From positions 186,001-250,000 of the forward strand of contig NZ_QJGZ01000042.1 in NCBI RefSeq assembly GCF_003254585.1: 64,000 bases of DNA, given 5' to 3'. The translations under genes were made by a program, and so were the position numbers. The notes under the pieces were generated by a model. That model was not told the DNA's origin. It did no database searches and saw only the letters and a list, made by a program, of their open reading frames with translations. This stretch comes from Flavobacterium sharifuzzamanii (GTDB taxonomy: Bacteria > Bacteroidota > Bacteroidia > Flavobacteriales > Flavobacteriaceae). Within the stretch, counting starts at the first letter, position 1. The number at the start of each line of letters is the position of its first letter. Shown here piece after piece: positions 61,284 to 64,000 of the stretch.

Positions 61284-61426
61284 TAAAACAAGGCAACAAA
61301 CGATAAGTGACATATCCTGCTCTAACCACTGAGCTACATTTCTGTCATTAAACAGAATTGGTGGGATTCGAACCCACGTCCCGGGCGTTATCAATGCGAA
61401 GTAACACTTATCTACGACACTTGTTT
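61284..61426 (-). ncRNA. Y-RNA-like element 1, with a circularly permuted tRNA mimic (YrlA-like)
   Basis: Outer stem AAAACAAG / CTTGTTTT, 5' joint TGTCGTA, upper stem GATAAGTG / CACTTATC, bulge TTACTTC-G. Inside are a canonical T-arm GTGGG TTCGAAT CCCAC, an acceptor-like hairpin ATTCTG / CAGAAAT closed by TTTAATGA, and a canonical D-arm GCTC AGTGGTTA GAGC. The 3' joint is GTTTGTTGC. T-arm before D-arm with a closed acceptor is the topology of the tRNA-mimic domain of bacterial YrlA RNAs. It is the first RNA after the TROVE gene. Confidence 0.8.
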
Positions 61427-61446
61427 TTTATTCTATTTTCAATGAA

Positions 61447-61498
61447 CTTATTTCTTTTACAAATATTCAAATCATACTGCGCAGTTATTTTGCGCAGT
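61447..61498 (-). promoter_or_regulatory. Shared operator-promoter B (ACTGCGCA-N7-TGCGCAGT)
   Basis: A perfect palindrome at 61476-61498 (ACTGCGCA, spacer GTTATTT, TGCGCAGT). On the minus strand it is followed by GATTTGAATATTTG and TAAAAGAAATAAG. It starts 12 bp beyond the TROVE stop and should drive the five RNAs, the HEPN-motif gene and rtcB. Confidence 0.8.
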
Positions 61499-61509
61499 AG
61501 ATTGAAAGT

Positions 61510-63027
61510 TTACAATTCTATTCGATTAATGTAATTCAAAGCGCTGCTTTTATCGTCTAAAGCATTCAAAACATCAAACACTTTATCTGACCAACCGGCT
61601 ATTAAATATACATCGTTTTTTTCGATGTTTATTGGTGACTGACCGTAACCAGCCAAATCAAATAAATACAATTTTGCATTTGGTGCGATACTTTTGTATC
61701 GGTTCCAGGAGTTTGCAAATGAATCTTTTGTGTAAGCATTATTCCACATTTGAACGTCTGTAAACAACATTACTTTGTCTACAATTTCTTTTCGGGCGAT
61801 TAAATCTTCCAAAACCAAATGACCGTTTGTAGCATAACCTACTTCACCTTCACGTTTGTAATATTCGTTAACATTGGCCAATATGCTTCGTTTTGGCATA
61901 TTGATTATTTTCCAACGATCACCAAACATACCGCTTACCACATTTTTACAACGGCTTTGCATTAACATACCCAACATCAAACCGATATCATAAAGCAATA
62001 CTTTACTTTTTGGTGAAATCGGCTGTTGCATCGAACCCGAAACGTCGCAAGCAATTACGACCGATGTGTTTACATCAAAACCTTTTATGTTTTGTGAACT
62101 CGCCATAACAGCATCTTCCAAGGCATCTAAAACCATTGAAGTGTATTTAGAATTCAAGTCTTTCACTTCACGATAAGCGGCTAAAAATCGGAATGGCAAT
62201 TGTTTTGAGTTTGCGACTGCTTTTTCGTTAGAAAGATAATCGCATACTTTTTGCATATGAAAACCAGAAACATTTGCTTCTAAGATGTTTCGTAAGTTAC
62301 GCAACAAAGCCATGTAACCTATTTTACCGCTATCAATCAATTCTTCCCATTTTTGAGTAAATGCTTTTTGTTTTTCAAATTCGTTATAAAACTTTATCTG
62401 ACCTAATTGCGACAACTCAGTTTCCCAAGTATATGGCGTTTGCAAAGTGTTATTTACCAATTTATCAAAGATTGCCTGCTGTGCTTCATCTTTTGCTTTT
62501 GGGTGAACCAAAAACAAAGCATCTTTTAATTTTACAGCACCATCACGATTGTATTTGGCAAATTGATATTCGTCAAATTCATTGAATGAAACCGCTAAAC
62601 CTTTTTGGATTTGTTTTGATAAACGGTTTAATTTCTTAACGCCATTACGTTCGTTTGCCATTTGATAATAAGCCAATAATTCTGTGATTTCATCTGCACG
62701 CTGAATTACATTGATTATCATTTTACTGATTAACGAATCGCCAGAATAAATTTTAGCCAATTCTACAATCAAAACCAATGGAACAGAACGCATGTGCATT
62801 TCGTTACGGGCATAAACTGCCAATTTTGCCACAAATACTGGATTACATTTTTTAATCAAGTTTTTGATTCGTTCTAAACGAGTTGTATCTTTTTCATAAA
62901 ATGAAGCGCTTAAGCTTGTTGTTACAACTGCTGCGTACAATTCGTATTCTGATGTTAAAGAAAAAGCTGGTGCATTTTCGTGATTAACTATATTGTTTTT
63001 CTCTTTTGCTAAAAAATTGAATTTCAT
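61510..63027 (-). CDS. rsr: Ro60-like TROVE-domain protein (Rsr)
   Basis: A 505-residue orthologue of Ro60/Rsr. The N-terminal two-thirds is a TROVE HEAT-repeat ring (FSLTSEYELYAAVVTTSLSASFYEKDTTRLERIKNLI, RNEMHMRSVPLVLIVELA, LRNLRNILEANVSGFHMQKV). The C-terminal third is a von Willebrand A domain with MIDAS motif DVSGSMQ (Asp328, Ser330, Ser332). Ro60 binds Y RNAs on its outer surface and misfolded RNA ends in its cavity. Five Y-RNA-like elements follow directly, then a HEPN-motif gene and rtcB. It has its own copy of the shared operator upstream. Confidence 0.93.
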   Translation of the reverse strand: MKFNFLAKEKNNIVNHENAPAFSLTSEYELYAAVVTTSLSASFYEKDTTRLERIKNLIKKCNPVFVAKLAVYARNEMHMRSVPLVLIVELAKIYSGDSLISKMIINVIQRADEITELLAYYQMANERNGVKKLNRLSKQIQKGLAVSFNEFDEYQFAKYNRDGAVKLKDALFLVHPKAKDEAQQAIFDKLVNNTLQTPYTWETELSQLGQIKFYNEFEKQKAFTQKWEELIDSGKIGYMALLRNLRNILEANVSGFHMQKVCDYLSNEKAVANSKQLPFRFLAAYREVKDLNSKYTSMVLDALEDAVMASSQNIKGFDVNTSVVIACDVSGSMQQPISPKSKVLLYDIGLMLGMLMQSRCKNVVSGMFGDRWKIINMPKRSILANVNEYYKREGEVGYATNGHLVLEDLIARKEIVDKVMLFTDVQMWNNAYTKDSFANSWNRYKSIAPNAKLYLFDLAGYGQSPINIEKNDVYLIAGWSDKVFDVLNALDDKSSALNYINRIEL

Positions 63028-63062
63028 AATTTCTGGTTTTTAAAATTAGACAATGGTTATTG

Positions 63063-63115
63063 TTTTATTTCTTGAGCAAAGATTTCAAAACCACTACGCA
63101 ATTATTTTGCGCAGT
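63063..63115 (-). promoter_or_regulatory. Shared operator-promoter C (ACTACGCA-N7-TGCGCAGT) of the TROVE gene
   Basis: The palindrome at 63093-63115 (ACTACGCA, spacer ATTATTT, TGCGCAGT) is followed on the minus strand by TTTTGAAATCTTTG (-7-like AATCTTTG) and CTCAAGAAATAAAACAA, 36 nt before the TROVE start. Confidence 0.8.
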
Positions 63116-63159
63116 AAAAAAAGAATTTTAAATTTGAGTAAAACATTTATTTACAAAAG

Positions 63160-63335
63160 TCACATAAGTCCCAACGGGACGGAATATTTATAGCTTTTTG
63201 ATTATGCCTAAAAAGAGCCCCAGCGGGGCGACATATTTTTTGATAAAGCCAAACTTAAGTGTCGCTCCGCTGGAACTTTATGGTAGGGGCTTATAAATTA
63301 GCTATAAATATTTAGCTCCTCTGGAGCTTAATTAA
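63160..63335. repeat. Dispersed hairpin repeat (GTCCCAACGGGAC, CCCCAGCGGGG, TCCGCTGGA, AGCTCCTCTGGAGCT)
   Basis: Four short hairpins, GTCCC-AAC-GGGAC, CCC-CAGC-GGG, GCTCCGCTGG and AGCTCC-TCT-GGAGCT, occur in a row with AAATATTTATAGCT / AGCTATAAATATTTAGC pieces. It is a typical Bacteroidota REP-like block. It fills the gap between the divergent TROVE and HD genes apart from promoters. A TAAATTTG box at 63126-63133 on the plus strand may serve the HD gene. Confidence 0.65.
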
Positions 63336-63343
63336 ATCCACTT

Positions 63344-63997
63344 ATGATTATGAATTTAGAAAAAATTTATTCTGAATTACTCTCCAATATTGGCTTTTCT
63401 GCAAATGAAATTCAGCAGAACTGGTTGAATTTAGAAAAGGCATATTCCAAAAAATCAAGACATTATCATAATCTTACGCATTTAAAAGAAATGATTGCCA
63501 GTTTTGAAACCTATCGAGACAAACTTCAAAACCCAAACGAAATATTATTTTCGATTTTCTATCATGATTTTGTGTATTCGGCTTCTAAAAAAGATAATGA
63601 ACTTAAAAGTGCCGAATTTGCTTTGTCTATTTTTACAGATGTTAAATCCGACAGGTTTTTAAAACCTGTCGGGTTTGCGGAATTTGATCATCACTTGGTT
63701 TTTGACGCGATCTGCGCAACACAGCAACATCAACAAAATGCAATTGAAGATATTAATTGGCTAATCGATTTTGATTTGAAAATCCTCGCTAAAGATTGGG
63801 GAGATTATAAAATCTATTTTGAACAGATTCGAAAAGAATATCGCATTTATCCTGATTTTCTTTACAAACCTGGACGTGCAAAAGCGTTGAAGCATTTTTT
63901 GGAGAATGAATTTATTTTTCAGACTAAGGAATTCAGAGGTTTGTATGAAAAGAAAGCGAGAGTGAATATTGAAAAAGAAATAAAGTTATTAAGCTAA
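63344..63997 (+). CDS. HD-domain metal-dependent phosphohydrolase (predicted), with an in-frame palindromic insert
   Basis: A 217-residue member of the COG4339-type HD superfamily. SRHYHNLTHLKEM and ILFSIFYHDFVYSASKKDNE carry the H...HD metal residues, and WLIDFDLKILAKDWGDY carries the distal Asp. The substrate is unknown. Starts at 63344 or 63350 are both possible. Codons at about 63648-63674 (SDRFLKPVG) are made from a perfect inverted repeat CCGACAGGTTT/AAACCTGTCGG that looks like a dispersed palindromic element inserted in frame. The stop lies 3 bp before the window edge, so the gene is complete. Confidence 0.82.
   Translation: MIMNLEKIYSELLSNIGFSANEIQQNWLNLEKAYSKKSRHYHNLTHLKEMIASFETYRDKLQNPNEILFSIFYHDFVYSASKKDNELKSAEFALSIFTDVKSDRFLKPVGFAEFDHHLVFDAICATQQHQQNAIEDINWLIDFDLKILAKDWGDYKIYFEQIRKEYRIYPDFLYKPGRAKALKHFLENEFIFQTKEFRGLYEKKARVNIEKEIKLLS
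63648..63674. repeat. Palindrome CCGACAGGTTT-TT-AAAACCTGTCGG inside the HD gene
   Basis: The 11-bp arms are perfect and the reading frame passes through them. A partial relative (AAAACCTGTTAGG) lies at 57578-57590 between convergent genes. Confidence 0.75.
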
Positions 63998-64000
63998 AAA

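Noticed and set aside
61141..61329. 62-codon open frame on the minus strand
   Set aside because: It lies across the Y-RNA-like elements 1 and 2 and is explained by them.
60900..61430. CRISPR array, because short motifs recur (GAAGTAAC, GAAGTAGC)
   Set aside because: The recurring motif is about 8 nt, unit lengths vary from 71 to 143 nt and each unit folds into a stem; no constant direct repeat or cas gene is present.
61476..61498. Sigma-54 promoter (TGC...TTGC) instead of an operator
   Set aside because: The spacing is off by one from the -24/-12 consensus, the -24 GG is missing, and the perfect dyad symmetry explains the sequence better.

Overview
The window is chromosomal DNA from a Bacteroidota bacterium, most likely a Flavobacterium or close relative. 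The AT-rich genes carry flavobacterial signatures: -7 promoter boxes of the form TAnnTTTG, a type IX secretion sorting domain (31552-33396), a CarboxypepD-reg outer-membrane barrel, bacillithiol synthesis (bshB1), menaquinone genes, and palindromic intergenic repeats typical of these genomes. There is no rRNA, phage or IS transposase. One canonical tRNA (His) is present.

Layout. 1-13 kb: a beta-lactamase-fold hydrolase cut by the window edge, then small housekeeping and stress genes (DUF1801, MBL, GNAT, lactonase, LOG, an AraC regulator divergent from DoxX/deacetylase, SRPBCC, TlpA-type thioredoxin, 2H phosphoesterase), and a leftward antiporter/DUF2625/VOC group. 14-26 kb: sdaA, SH3 protein, panB, RluA synthase, ALDH, membrane protein, a 1348-residue hybrid kinase and a zinc metallopeptidase. 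27-44 kb: tRNA-His, bshB1, isochorismate synthase with a thioesterase, a lipoprotein, a T9SS-exported nuclease, purL, an outer-membrane barrel with helically phased promoter repeats, acyl-CoA synthetase and a PhyH dioxygenase.

43.7-63 kb is the unusual part and is almost entirely leftward. It looks like an RNA surveillance and repair region in three blocks. (i) An array of tRNA-like structures, including two circularly permuted tRNA-like elements, leads into an SPFH protein and an ERI-1-like 3'-5' exonuclease. (ii) A SWIM protein sits next to a WGR-domain protein. (iii) A Ro60/TROVE protein is followed by five tandem Y-RNA-like hairpins (one carrying a permuted tRNA mimic), a HEPN-motif protein and an RtcB RNA ligase. 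A 23-bp palindrome, ACTGCGCA-N7-TGCGCAGT, lies at the promoter of TROVE, of the Y-RNA/HEPN/RtcB unit and of the tRNA-like/SPFH/exonuclease unit. This suggests one regulon covering two loci 15 kb apart. Two promoter-peptide-terminator units for 31-32 residue peptides lie in the same stretch.

Inserted at 53.5-57.6 kb on the other strand is an orphan VgrG with a SleB-like peptidoglycan-hydrolase candidate effector and two exported candidate immunity proteins, an AT-rich type VI cargo module. tatD and an HD phosphohydrolase, whose reading frame contains an in-frame palindromic repeat, complete the window.
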